Assembly: GCF_002220095.1 (NCBI RefSeq)
Contig: NZ_CP022372.1
Coordinates: forward strand, 4,870,501-4,934,500
From: Bosea sp. AS-1
GTDB lineage: Bacteria; Pseudomonadota; Alphaproteobacteria; Rhizobiales; Beijerinckiaceae
Direction: 5' to 3'
Length of the DNA stretch: 64,000 nt
Made by a program: the position numbers and the translations under genes. The notes under the pieces were generated by a model, which did not search any database, was not told where the DNA came from, and worked only from the letters and a program-made list of their open reading frames with translations. Positions 56,342 through 64,000 of the stretch are shown here, one piece after another (position 1 is the first letter of the stretch; each line of letters starts with the position of its first letter).

Positions 56342-57885
56342 TGCAGACCTTCAGTATCCGCCGCCCGGCCGTCCGCTCGCCGCATGGACTCGTCGCCGCG
56401 CAGAACCGCCATGCGGCCGAGGCCGGCGCCGCCGTGCTGGCGCGCGGCGGCAATGCGATGGATGCGGCTATCGTCACCGCGCTGGTGCTGAGCATCGTCG
56501 AGCCCTGGCTGTCCGGCGTGGGCGGCGGCGGTTTCCTCATCCATGCCGACGGCAAGACGGGCGCGATCGACACGCTCGACTTCAACGTGCGCTCGCCGCT
56601 TGGCCTCGATCCGGCGAACTACCCGCTGACAGAGGCCGGCTCGGGCAACTGGTTCGCCTGGCCTGCCGTTGCAGGCGAGCGCAATATCGCCGGCTACAGC
56701 GCGATCTGTGTGCCTGGCGCCATCGCCGGCTTCGCCGCGGCACTGGAGCGCTACGGCACGATCTCCTGGAGCGAGGCGCTGCAGCCGGCCATCGAACACG
56801 CCGAACGCGGGCTGGAGATCGACTGGTATGCCGCGCTCTGCATTGCGGTCGAGGTCGCCGGGCTTTCGCGCGACCCCGCGATCTCCGCACTCCTGCTGGA
56901 TAACGGCCAGCCCCCCAAGGCCGGCGCCGATACACGACGCTTCAAGCCGATGACGGCCAAGGCCAGACTGCTGAAGCGCCTTGCCGAGGCCGGCGCGCGG
57001 GACTTCTACGAAGGCGAAGCCGCACGCCTGATCGCGGCCGATCTCGAAGCCGGGGGCTCGGCCATCCGCACCGACGATCTCGCACGCTATCAAGTCGCCT
57101 GGTCGCCGGCCCTCGCGGGTCGCTATCGCGATCTCGATATCGCCGCGATCCCCGGTCTCAGCGGTGGCCCGAGCTTCTTCGACGCCGCGCGGCGTGTCGA
57201 GGCCAGCGCGATCACGCGCGACATCTCGGCAGCCGAAGCCGCGCTGATCTATGCCACGGCAATCCGCGACGCCTATGCGGTGAGGTTGAACAGCCTAGGC
57301 CATGCCGCGACCCCACAGGCGGGCTGCACCTCGCATGTCAGCGTGGTCGACCGAAACGGCACCATGGTCTCGCTCACCAACACGCTGCTCTCGCGCTTCG
57401 GCGCCCGCGTGGCGCTGCCGCAAGCCGGCATCATCATGAACAACGGCATGATGTGGTTCGACCCCCGCCCCGGCCAACCCAACAGCATGGCTCCCGGCGT
57501 CAAGCCGCTGGCCAATATGTGCCCGCTGGTGCTGAGCCGGGCCGGAAAACCCTGGCTCGCGATCGGCGCGGCAGGTGGACGGACTATCTTCCCGACGCTG
57601 CTGCAACTCATCTCCGGCATGGCCGATTCCGGCCTCTCGCTCGAAGAGGTCTTCCACCGCCCGCGCATCGACGCATCGACGCCACGGATCAAGGTTGATG
57701 CCCGGGCCGAACCTTCCGTCGCCGCGCGGCTGGCGAGTGCCTTCCCGGTCGAGATCGTCGAGGACACACTCTATCCAGTGAATTTCTCCGTTCCCTCCGC
57801 GGTGATGCGGAGTCCAGAAGGCGGCTTCCTCGGCATGGCGCATCCGACCAGCCCCTGGGCCGCGGTCGTGGCGGCAACGGCATGA
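56341..57885 (+). CDS. Gamma-glutamyltransferase-family Ntn hydrolase, no signal peptide
   Basis: The 514-aa proenzyme has the GGT N-terminal signature GLVAAQNRHAAEAGAAVLARGGNAMDAA in outline, GVGGGGFL near residue 60, and the autoprocessing site GCTSHVSVVD with nucleophile Thr330. Cleavage there would give subunits of about 36 and 19 kDa. Classical GGTs are periplasmic; here the sequence begins directly at the enzyme, so it should act in the cytoplasm on imported gamma-glutamyl compounds. It overlaps the following ATPase gene by four bases. Confidence 0.9.
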   Translation: MQTFSIRRPAVRSPHGLVAAQNRHAAEAGAAVLARGGNAMDAAIVTALVLSIVEPWLSGVGGGGFLIHADGKTGAIDTLDFNVRSPLGLDPANYPLTEAGSGNWFAWPAVAGERNIAGYSAICVPGAIAGFAAALERYGTISWSEALQPAIEHAERGLEIDWYAALCIAVEVAGLSRDPAISALLLDNGQPPKAGADTRRFKPMTAKARLLKRLAEAGARDFYEGEAARLIAADLEAGGSAIRTDDLARYQVAWSPALAGRYRDLDIAAIPGLSGGPSFFDAARRVEASAITRDISAAEAALIYATAIRDAYAVRLNSLGHAATPQAGCTSHVSVVDRNGTMVSLTNTLLSRFGARVALPQAGIIMNNGMMWFDPRPGQPNSMAPGVKPLANMCPLVLSRAGKPWLAIGAAGGRTIFPTLLQLISGMADSGLSLEEVFHRPRIDASTPRIKVDARAEPSVAARLASAFPVEIVEDTLYPVNFSVPSAVMRSPEGGFLGMAHPTSPWAAVVAATA

Positions 57886-58862
57886 GCCAAGGCCAAGACG
57901 CCATGCTCGCCATCGACAATCTCGTGGTCGAGATCGACGGCCATCGTATCGTCGATGGCGTCTCGCTCGGCGTCGAAACCGGGCGCATTCTCGCGCTCGT
58001 CGGGGAGTCGGGCTGCGGCAAGAGCCTGACGGCCTTGTCCGTGCTCGGACTGCTGCCGGGTGCGGCGCGGGTCGCCTCCGGTTCCATCCAGCTCGACGGA
58101 CGCGAGCTGACGGGCCTTTCCGAGGCCAGGCTCGCGCAGCTGCGCGGCAACGACGCCGCGATCATCTTCCAGGAGCCGGTCGCCTCGCTCAACCCGCTGA
58201 TGCGGGTCGGTGAACAGGTCGAGGAAGCACTGCTGCTGCATCGCGGCCTGTCGCCCTCCACCGCCCGCGAGGAGGCCATCGCGATGATGGCGCGCGTCGG
58301 TATTCCCGATCCGGCGCGGCGGGCCCGGCAATATCCGTTCGAGCTCTCGGGCGGCATGTGCCAACGCATCATGATCGCCTCGGCCTTGATCTGCCGGCCT
58401 TCGCTGCTGATCGCGGACGAACCGACGACGGCGCTCGACGTCACCATCCAGGCGCAGATCCTCGCACTGATGCGCCGGCTGCGCGACGAGGTCGGCAGCG
58501 CCGTGGTGCTGATCACTCATGACATGGGCGTGGTCGCCGATCTCGCCGACGATGTCTGCGTGATGTATGGCGGGCGGATCGTTGAGAGCGGCCCGGTCGA
58601 CGCCATCTTCGCCACACCGCGCCATCCCTATACCCGGCTGCTGCTGGCGACGATTCCGAAACTCGATGGCGCGCGAAAAACGATGCTGCGCACGATCGAA
58701 GGCATGGTGCCTCCCGCCGGCGCCTGGCCCGAAGGTTGCCGTTTCCGGACGCGCTGCCCGCTCGCCGACGAAGCCTGCACGCAGGTACCGCCCGCTGTTG
58801 TGATTGGGCCGGAGCACCGCGCGGCCTGCTGGCATGTCGACCGGCTGGAGGCGATGGCATGA
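57882..58862 (+). CDS. DppD-type ABC ATPase
   Basis: The 326-aa ATPase has Walker [14 protein letters not shown], signature LSGGMCQRIMIASAL, Walker [19 protein letters not shown] and the C-terminal GCRFRTRCPLADEAC peptide-family segment. It is coupled to GGT upstream and to the DppF-type gene downstream (four-base overlap each). It completes the importer begun at 51343. Confidence 0.92.
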   Translation: MSQGQDAMLAIDNLVVEIDGHRIVDGVSLGVETGRILALVGESGCGKSLTALSVLGLLPGAARVASGSIQLDGRELTGLSEARLAQLRGNDAAIIFQEPVASLNPLMRVGEQVEEALLLHRGLSPSTAREEAIAMMARVGIPDPARRARQYPFELSGGMCQRIMIASALICRPSLLIADEPTTALDVTIQAQILALMRRLRDEVGSAVVLITHDMGVVADLADDVCVMYGGRIVESGPVDAIFATPRHPYTRLLLATIPKLDGARKTMLRTIEGMVPPAGAWPEGCRFRTRCPLADEACTQVPPAVVIGPEHRAACWHVDRLEAMA

Positions 58863-59836
58863 GCGAGCCGCTCCTGCAGGTGCGGGATCTCAAGGTACAC
58901 TTCCCCCTGCGCAGCGGCGTCGGTACGCCGGGCGGCGTGGTCAAGGCGGTCGATGGGGTGTCGTTCGATCTTCGGCCCGGTCGCACTCTCGCATTGGTCG
59001 GCGAATCCGGCTGCGGCAAATCGACGACCGCCTATGCCATCGTTGGGCTCGAAAGGGCAACGGAGGGCTCGATCCATTTCGACGGGCGTGACATCACGGC
59101 GCTGCGGGCGCATGAGCGCGCCGCGCTGGCGCAGGATATCCAGATCGTCTTCCAGGATCCGTCCTCGGCGCTCGATCCCAAAATGAGCATCGCCGACAGC
59201 ATTGCCGAGCCGCTCGCCATCGCAGGCCGCGGTCGTGCGGAGCGCAAGGGCCGCGTCGCCGAGCTTCTCGACCGTGTCGGATTGTCCAAAGCCTTGTCGG
59301 AACGCCTGCCCAGCGCCCTGTCGGGCGGGCAGCGTCAGCGTGTCGTCATTGCCAGGGCGCTGGCGCTGTCCCCGCGCCTGCTCGTGCTCGACGAGCCGGT
59401 CTCGGCACTCGACGTATCGATCCGCTCGCAAGTGCTCAACCTGCTGCTCGAACTCCAGCGCGATCTCGGCCTATCCTATCTCTTCATTTCGCATGACCTC
59501 TCGGTCGTCCGGCATGTCGCCGATGAAGCGATGGTGCTCTATCTCGGAACCGTCGCCGAGCGCGGGCCGGTCGATGCACTCTTCGCGAAACCCCAACATC
59601 CCTATACGCGCGCGCTGCTTTCAGCGATCCCGCTGCCGGACCCGCGGGCACAGCGCCAGCGCGAGAAGATCATTCTGAGCGGCGACCTTCCGAGCCCGCT
59701 TTCTCCGCCCACCGGTTGCCCCTTCGTGACGCGTTGCCCGGAGCGGATCGACGTCTGCTCGACCCGACGTTTCCCGCTCGCGCCGGGCCATACGGGGACC
59801 GCGGCCGCCTGCGTCCATGTGGACGCCCAGCCCTGA
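58859..59836 (+). CDS. DppF-type ABC ATPase
   Basis: The 325-aa ATPase has Walker [17 protein letters not shown], signature LSGGQRQRVVIARAL, Walker [15 protein letters not shown] and C-terminal GCPFVTRCPERIDVC. It is the last gene of the operon. The start at 58859 is chosen because it begins at MSEPLLQVRDLKVHF and gives the usual ATGA overlap. Confidence 0.93.
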   Translation: MSEPLLQVRDLKVHFPLRSGVGTPGGVVKAVDGVSFDLRPGRTLALVGESGCGKSTTAYAIVGLERATEGSIHFDGRDITALRAHERAALAQDIQIVFQDPSSALDPKMSIADSIAEPLAIAGRGRAERKGRVAELLDRVGLSKALSERLPSALSGGQRQRVVIARALALSPRLLVLDEPVSALDVSIRSQVLNLLLELQRDLGLSYLFISHDLSVVRHVADEAMVLYLGTVAERGPVDALFAKPQHPYTRALLSAIPLPDPRAQRQREKIILSGDLPSPLSPPTGCPFVTRCPERIDVCSTRRFPLAPGHTGTAAACVHVDAQP

Positions 59837-60156
59837 CGGCTATCCGGCCGCGGTTGCCAGCGGGTATGTCGATTCCTATCAGGGATAGACCGCGCGATGC
59901 CCAGAAGCCCAATCCTCGGAACGGAGCCCGTCCGAGAGCAGGGACACCGGCCGTTCTGAACGGATGATCGATATCAACTCGCGAAGGGATCAGCCCCATC
60001 TGAAACGAACTTGAGTCGGCATTGGCTGCACTGAAGAGGTTCGCAATTGGGCAGTGCGGATGTGGCTCGTCGGCAAGCAATGCGAGGTTGCGTGCGCCGT
60101 CCCAGGAGTGCTTCGTTCGAATCCGAACACGATTGGGCAAGACGGAGATCCGGCAA
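59837..60156. other. Gene-free stretch with one hairpin
   Basis: No convincing gene is visible. CTCGGA-a-CGG-agc-CCG-TCCGAG (59915-59936) is a 9-bp stem with one bulge, 79 nt past the last operon gene, and may end its transcript; it has no T run. The remaining DNA up to the next start has no clear promoter. Confidence 0.4.
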
Positions 60157-60600
60157 ATGAACAAGGAACGGGTGCTCAGGAAGCTAATTGAACTGGCAGC
60201 TGCCGAACTTGACGGAGCCAGGGCCGCCTATGCCGAGCATCTTCAGGCGAGCAAGCCGGAAAAAGATGAAGCGACCGTGGTTGACGATCAGGCTCAGGCC
60301 TGGTCGCAAGCGGAACTTGCTGAAGACCTTGAGAGGATGCTGCGCGTCGCCGAAGCCAAGGTCGCCGAGTTGAATCAGATCGATTTCGGACCGAAGGAAT
60401 TCGTCGAGCCTGGAGCGATCGTGAGGGTCAATAATCGCCACTTCGCAATCGGGGTCTCCATGGACCACTTCACCTGCGAGGGCGTCGAGTTCATAGGCCT
60501 CTCACCGCTCGCCCCGTTCTATCAGGCGATCGATGGATTGGGAAAATCAGACACGGCTGAGTTTGACGGCCGCAAGTTGAAAATTGAAGAGATCATCTGA
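60157..60600 (+). CDS. Small protein with coiled coil and GreA/GreB C-terminal-like domain
   Basis: The 147-aa protein has an N-terminal helical, charged region (about 1-75) likely to form a coiled-coil hairpin. Its C-terminal domain reads GAIVRVNNRHFAIGVSMDHF and SPLAPFYQAIDGLGKSDTAEF, which resembles the FKBP-like C-terminal domain of transcript cleavage factors. The acidic tip residues of a true GreA cannot be confirmed here. ATG 60157 follows GGAG; open codons upstream look unrelated. Base composition is lower in GC than its neighbours. It stands alone. Confidence 0.65.
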   Translation: MNKERVLRKLIELAAAELDGARAAYAEHLQASKPEKDEATVVDDQAQAWSQAELAEDLERMLRVAEAKVAELNQIDFGPKEFVEPGAIVRVNNRHFAIGVSMDHFTCEGVEFIGLSPLAPFYQAIDGLGKSDTAEFDGRKLKIEEII

Positions 60601-60707
60601 GCAACACTGGCGGTTCGTTCCGAGATTCACAGTCCGCGCCCCGTCCCAGCCGCAGGGAAAGCATATGGCCCGCCCGCCGGCAAAATCATGATGTGGACGA
60701 CATGCAA

Positions 60708-60738
60708 CCGGGCGAAGCCGCGCGCAATTTGCGCCCGG
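60708..60738. terminator. Hairpin between converging genes
   Basis: CCGGGCG (60708-60714) pairs with CGCCCGG (60732-60738), with an inner GCGCAA/TTGCGC symmetry at 60722-60734. It lies between the GreA-like gene and the tail of the minus-strand operon and could terminate either. No T run is present. Confidence 0.45.
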
Positions 60739-60794
60739 CCGGTCATCTGCGCTGAGAATGAGAAAGCTGGCAATCTAGCCCCCCATCTCGACAT

Positions 60795-61730
60795 TCACTC
60801 CGCGGCAATCGGACTTCCAATACCAAGCAGCGCTTCGCCTTTATTCACCGCGAGGCTGCTGAGCGCATAGATGATGGTTCCGGTTTCAGTGGCCAGAATC
60901 CGTTCGAGCACGTTGCCAAAAACGTCCCTGATCTCACCGATCGGCTCTTGCTTGCGTGCGCTTCCGCCCAAGCTCACGGTCGGATACCACAACCCGTCGA
61001 CCGCGGCCGCCGGAACGGACATGCTGACGATGCGGGTCGGTTCAGGAGGCGCGGTTGGCGCAGGGCTATCGCTCATGCCCAGATGGCGCAAGGCGCGCTC
61101 AATTCCGTTGGTCATTGTGGCAACGGACTGCTCGTCCCAAATCCCGTTACCACTGACCTCCGCAATGATACTGGGGATACCGAGTCGGCCGGCCGCGTTG
61201 ATCGTATAGCCTTCGCCGCCTGCCGCGACCGCAATCGGGAGACCGAAAGCGACGGCCAGATCGCGCGATGCCTCACTATCGCGAGGGAAGAGTGAAAACG
61301 GCAGCAAGGCCTCGCTCAGATCTCCGCCGTGCAGGTCGAGATAAGCATCGGCTTTCGGATAAATCGTATTGACGAGCCAGTGCGCGACCTGCTCGCTGAA
61401 ACTGCCATCGGCCCGCCCCGGGAACATGCGGTTCAGGTTGCGGCCGTCCTCCGGCATCACATAGACGGCTCGCCTGCGAAACGCCGTCATATTGACGATC
61501 GGCAGAATGAGAATCGTGCCGGACAGATCGTCGGTCCGGCGTCGCATCAGACGCAGAGCAGCCTCGATCGAGCAGTATTCCGAGCCGTGCACGCCCGCAG
61601 TGACCAGTAGGCACGGGCCCGGCCGTGAACCTTCGACGATGCCGAAGGGTATCTCAAACCCGTCGAACGGCTTGAGAAGACCGGTATAAATGCGCGGCCT
61701 TCCGCTGCGCAGTTCGGGCAATTCTTTCAT
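60795..61730 (-). CDS. AstE/AspA-family zinc deacylase
   Basis: The 311-aa protein has zinc ligands His48 and Glu51 (TAGVHGSEYCS) and His134 (AYLDLHGGD), the set shared by succinylglutamate desuccinylase, aspartoacylase and related M14-like enzymes. It also has NLNRMFPG, the family Arg motif. It should remove an acyl group from an N-acylated amino acid or amine in the cytoplasm. It is the last gene of an operon with an acetylpolyamine-amidohydrolase-like enzyme and an MHS transporter. Confidence 0.86.
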   Translation of the reverse strand: MKELPELRSGRPRIYTGLLKPFDGFEIPFGIVEGSRPGPCLLVTAGVHGSEYCSIEAALRLMRRRTDDLSGTILILPIVNMTAFRRRAVYVMPEDGRNLNRMFPGRADGSFSEQVAHWLVNTIYPKADAYLDLHGGDLSEALLPFSLFPRDSEASRDLAVAFGLPIAVAAGGEGYTINAAGRLGIPSIIAEVSGNGIWDEQSVATMTNGIERALRHLGMSDSPAPTAPPEPTRIVSMSVPAAAVDGLWYPTVSLGGSARKQEPIGEIRDVFGNVLERILATETGTIIYALSSLAVNKGEALLGIGSPIAAE

Positions 61731-61757
61731 GTCTTATGTCTTTCCGCCTTGCGGTGC

Positions 61758-62786
61758 TCAGCTCGCCCGCCCTTCAAACGCCGTCAGAAAGCTCTGGAGA
61801 TACCCGCCGAGAGCAGGGCTCAGATAGCCGCCCTCTTGCACGAGAAGCGTTGGAACCTGCAGACCCGCGATCCTGCGCGCGGCCTCGGCAAATCCGTCGC
61901 CCGTGATCTTGAAAGTGCCAACCGGGTCCTCGGCTCCGGCGTCGAAGCCCAGCGACACCACCAAAGCACCCGGCGCAAATCCACGAATGCGGGAAACCGC
62001 TGCTTCGATAGCCTTGAGCCACGGTTCGTTCCCGGTTGCCCAGGGCAAGGGCTGATTGAAATTCGCCCCCTTGCCTTGCCCTGCCCCAGTCTCGTCCGCA
62101 TAGCCTGCGTAGTAGGGCGCGGACAGGGACGGGTCGACATGGATCGATGCAACGAACACATCCGGGTCTTCCCAGAAGACGAATTGCGTGCCGTTGCAGT
62201 GATGCACGTCGATATCGATGATCGCGACCTTGCCGAATGAACGCATCAGGCGACGCGCGGCGATCGCGGCATTGTTGAGGAAACACACGCCCGTCATCAG
62301 GTCGGGATAGGCATGGTGACCGGGAGGGCGACACATCGCGTAGACAGGTCCGTTGCCCGCCGAAAGCCTATCTGCGCCATGGACGGCCACCTGCGCACTC
62401 GCGAAAACGGCCCTCCAGGTGTCCGTCACGATGGGGCAGGACGTTGAATTGCTATACCAGCCCAACTCGCCGAGCAGCTCGGTAGGCCTGCGATACATGC
62501 GATGCGTCGGGTGAACGTTGGGAATGACAACCGGACCGTAGTCCGGATGCTCGATCCAGCGGGAGTGAACGCTCTTCAGGAATTCCACATAATCCCGATC
62601 GTGAACCGCCGCGATCGCGTCCGCCTGATCAAGCGGAGCAACGGCAATCTCGAGCTTCAGCTGCGTTACGATGTCGAGGAAGACGCGATAGCGCTCCGCC
62701 CGGTCGGGCTGCGCGATAAACTTCCCCGTGCGGAATACCTGATCAGGATCGTGGAGAGCCTGATCAGGATGATGAATCACAAGCAT
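61758..62786 (-). CDS. Acetylpolyamine amidohydrolase / class II HDAC-like enzyme
   Basis: The 342-aa histone-deacetylase-fold enzyme has His158 and His159 (RPPGHHAY), zinc ligands Asp193, His195 (DIDVHHCNGTQ) and Asp282 (LGFDAGAEDP), and transition-state Tyr321 (EGGYL). Numbering and length match Mycoplana acetylpolyamine amidohydrolase closely. It probably deacetylates N-acetylputrescine or -cadaverine type compounds or other small acylated amines. It lies 24 bp after the transporter and 27 bp before the AstE-like deacylase. Confidence 0.9.
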   Translation of the reverse strand: MLVIHHPDQALHDPDQVFRTGKFIAQPDRAERYRVFLDIVTQLKLEIAVAPLDQADAIAAVHDRDYVEFLKSVHSRWIEHPDYGPVVIPNVHPTHRMYRRPTELLGELGWYSNSTSCPIVTDTWRAVFASAQVAVHGADRLSAGNGPVYAMCRPPGHHAYPDLMTGVCFLNNAAIAARRLMRSFGKVAIIDIDVHHCNGTQFVFWEDPDVFVASIHVDPSLSAPYYAGYADETGAGQGKGANFNQPLPWATGNEPWLKAIEAAVSRIRGFAPGALVVSLGFDAGAEDPVGTFKITGDGFAEAARRIAGLQVPTLLVQEGGYLSPALGGYLQSFLTAFEGRAS

Positions 62787-62810
62787 CGAGCCTATTTCTC
62801 CGAAGGAACC

Positions 62811-64000
62811 TCAGTCGAGGGAGCGTCCACGCGTCTCAGGGGTCAGAACCAGATGCGTGACGAGCGTGATCAGGCAGACCGCCATCACGTAGAGCGAGAT
62901 GTAAAGCGGCCCGCCGAGCTGCTGCAGCCACGTCGCCACCATTGGTGCGGTCCCTCCGAAAATCGCCGCGCACACCGCATAAGGAATACCGATTCCCGAT
63001 GTCCGGACCCGGGTTGGAAACAGTTCGGCAAACACCGTTCCCAGAACCGCATTGTTCATGGAGATGAAGATGGCTCCGACGACGGCCACGAAGACGAACG
63101 TGCCGAATCCAAGCTGGGGCACCGCCAGCATCGACAGCAGCGGATAGGTAAAGAGCAAGAAGCAGAGCGCGGCACCGATCAGGAACGGCTTTCGGCCGAT
63201 CCGGTCGGAAATATAGGCGAAGAGCGGCACGCCGATGCAATAAGCGACGCTGGCGAGCACGCTTCCGGCGAAACCGGACGCCTTGTCCAATCCTCCGACA
63301 ATATTGGCGTAGGTCGGAAGGAAAATCATCCAAAGGTAATACTGAAGTCCATTCATCTGCACGACGAATACGATAAAGACCTCTTTCGGAAACTCCGCGA
63401 TAGAAGCCAAAATAGCAGCCGCACTGAGTTTCTGCTTGTCTTTTACTTTTTCGAAAGACGGCGTTTCCGACAATCCGGCACGCAGATACAGCCCGAAGAC
63501 AGAAAGCGCGGCGCCGATCAGGAAAGGCACCCTCCAACCCCAGCTCGTCAGCATGTCGGGCGGGAAATACCTTGTCGTCAGGCTCGCAACACCGGTCGCG
63601 ACGAGGACGGCAACGCCGATGGAGAGCTGTTGCGGGGACGCAGCCAGGGCCCGGTTACGGGTGGAGGCATGCTCGTTCAGGAACGTGATGGCGATCTGGT
63701 ATTCGCCGCCCGCCGAGAAGCCTTGAAGCAACCGCGCGCAAACGATCACGATTGGTGCCGCGATGCCGATCTGTGCATAGGTCGGGCAGATTGCGATCAG
63801 CAGGCTTCCGATGCCAGCCATGATGATCGTCGCAGCCAATAGCGTCCGGCGGCCGTATTTGTCCGACAGCGGCGACAGGACGAAAGCCCCGATTGGGCGC
63901 CCGAGAAAGCCGATCGCGAAGGCCGAAAAGCTTGCGATGAGGGATACGGCCGGGTCATGGGCCGGAAACATCTGGGCAGCGAAGATCCCGGCCAGAAATC
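62811..64000 (-). CDS. MHS-family MFS transporter, 5' end beyond the window
   Basis: About 396 residues are visible, from FLAGIFAAQMFPAHDPAVS to the C-terminus; roughly the first 40 lie past the right edge. The family motif GRPIGAFVLSPLSDKYGRRTLL follows the second helix, and a QGFSAGGEYQ segment marks the metabolite:H+ symporter group (ProP/KgtP/ShiA). It has SDRIGRKPFLIG between the domains. It is the first visible gene of the operon with the two deacylases, so its cargo is probably an N-acylated amine, betaine or amino acid (inference). Confidence 0.9.
   Translation of the reverse strand, partial: FLAGIFAAQMFPAHDPAVSLIASFSAFAIGFLGRPIGAFVLSPLSDKYGRRTLLAATIIMAGIGSLLIAICPTYAQIGIAAPIVIVCARLLQGFSAGGEYQIAITFLNEHASTRNRALAASPQQLSIGVAVLVATGVASLTTRYFPPDMLTSWGWRVPFLIGAALSVFGLYLRAGLSETPSFEKVKDKQKLSAAAILASIAEFPKEVFIVFVVQMNGLQYYLWMIFLPTYANIVGGLDKASGFAGSVLASVAYCIGVPLFAYISDRIGRKPFLIGAALCFLLFTYPLLSMLAVPQLGFGTFVFVAVVGAIFISMNNAVLGTVFAELFPTRVRTSGIGIPYAVCAAIFGGTAPMVATWLQQLGGPLYISLYVMAVCLITLVTHLVLTPETRGRSLD

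Noticed and set aside
59877..59889. A short CTATC/GATAG symmetry after the DppF-type gene
   Set aside because: Only five base pairs; expected by chance and weaker than the neighbouring 59915-59936 stem.
60105..60125. A GTTCGAATCC string reminiscent of a tRNA T-arm
   Set aside because: No matching acceptor, D or anticodon arms can be folded around it.

Overview
The window is one contiguous piece of a high-GC alphaproteobacterial chromosome. Gene content and protein style (OxyR/KatG pair, FixJ-type two-component pair, dctA-dctBD, many peptide-type ABC importers, a second soluble FtsK) fit Hyphomicrobiales, with Bosea or a close relative as my best guess. That is recognition, not a search. I see no rRNA, tRNA, CRISPR array, insertion sequence or phage gene. 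About 50 genes are supported, and roughly half serve solute uptake.

Layout, left to right. 1-5.2 kb: a partial lipoprotein gene, divergent oxyR/katG, then an ankyrin gene and a glcG-like gene. 5.3-7.5 kb: a FixJ-type response regulator and its histidine kinase. 7.7-14.3 kb: a branched-chain-type ABC importer with a cupin gene, facing a PhzS/salicylate-hydroxylase-like flavoprotein; both transcription units carry almost the same 20-bp palindromic operator. 14.7-15.6 kb: ppk2. 15.7-23.3 kb: an operon of two amidohydrolases plus a peptide-type SBP and two permeases without ATPases, divergent from an XRE-cupin regulator. 23.4-25.9 kb: ftsK-like translocase. 26.0-33.6 kb: a dipeptide ABC operon with two tandem SBP genes separated and followed by strong hairpins. 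33.8-38.6 kb: dctD-dctB divergent from dctA, with a sigma-54 promoter and two DctD-like sites. 38.7-40.0 kb: amidase. 40.1-50.4 kb: an aldose dehydrogenase/FucU pair facing a LacI-controlled sugar ABC operon with a GH31 glycosidase and an odd SDR. 50.6-59.8 kb: a nine-gene GntR-led operon combining a complete peptide-type ABC importer with an SDR, a NodB-fold deacetylase and a gamma-glutamyltransferase that lacks a signal peptide. 60.2-64 kb: a small GreA-like protein and an operon of an MHS-family transporter, an acetylpolyamine-amidohydrolase-like enzyme and an AstE/AspA-like deacylase.

Each uptake system sits beside enzymes that would act on its cargo and usually beside its own regulator, so the region reads as a series of self-contained scavenging modules. 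The best candidates for undescribed biology are (i) the liv/cupin/flavoprotein module defined by the shared operator, (ii) the GntR operon predicted to import intact gamma-glutamyl or N-acyl amides and cleave them in the cytoplasm, and (iii) the hairpin arrays around the tandem dipeptide-binding-protein genes. Substrates are inferences throughout.
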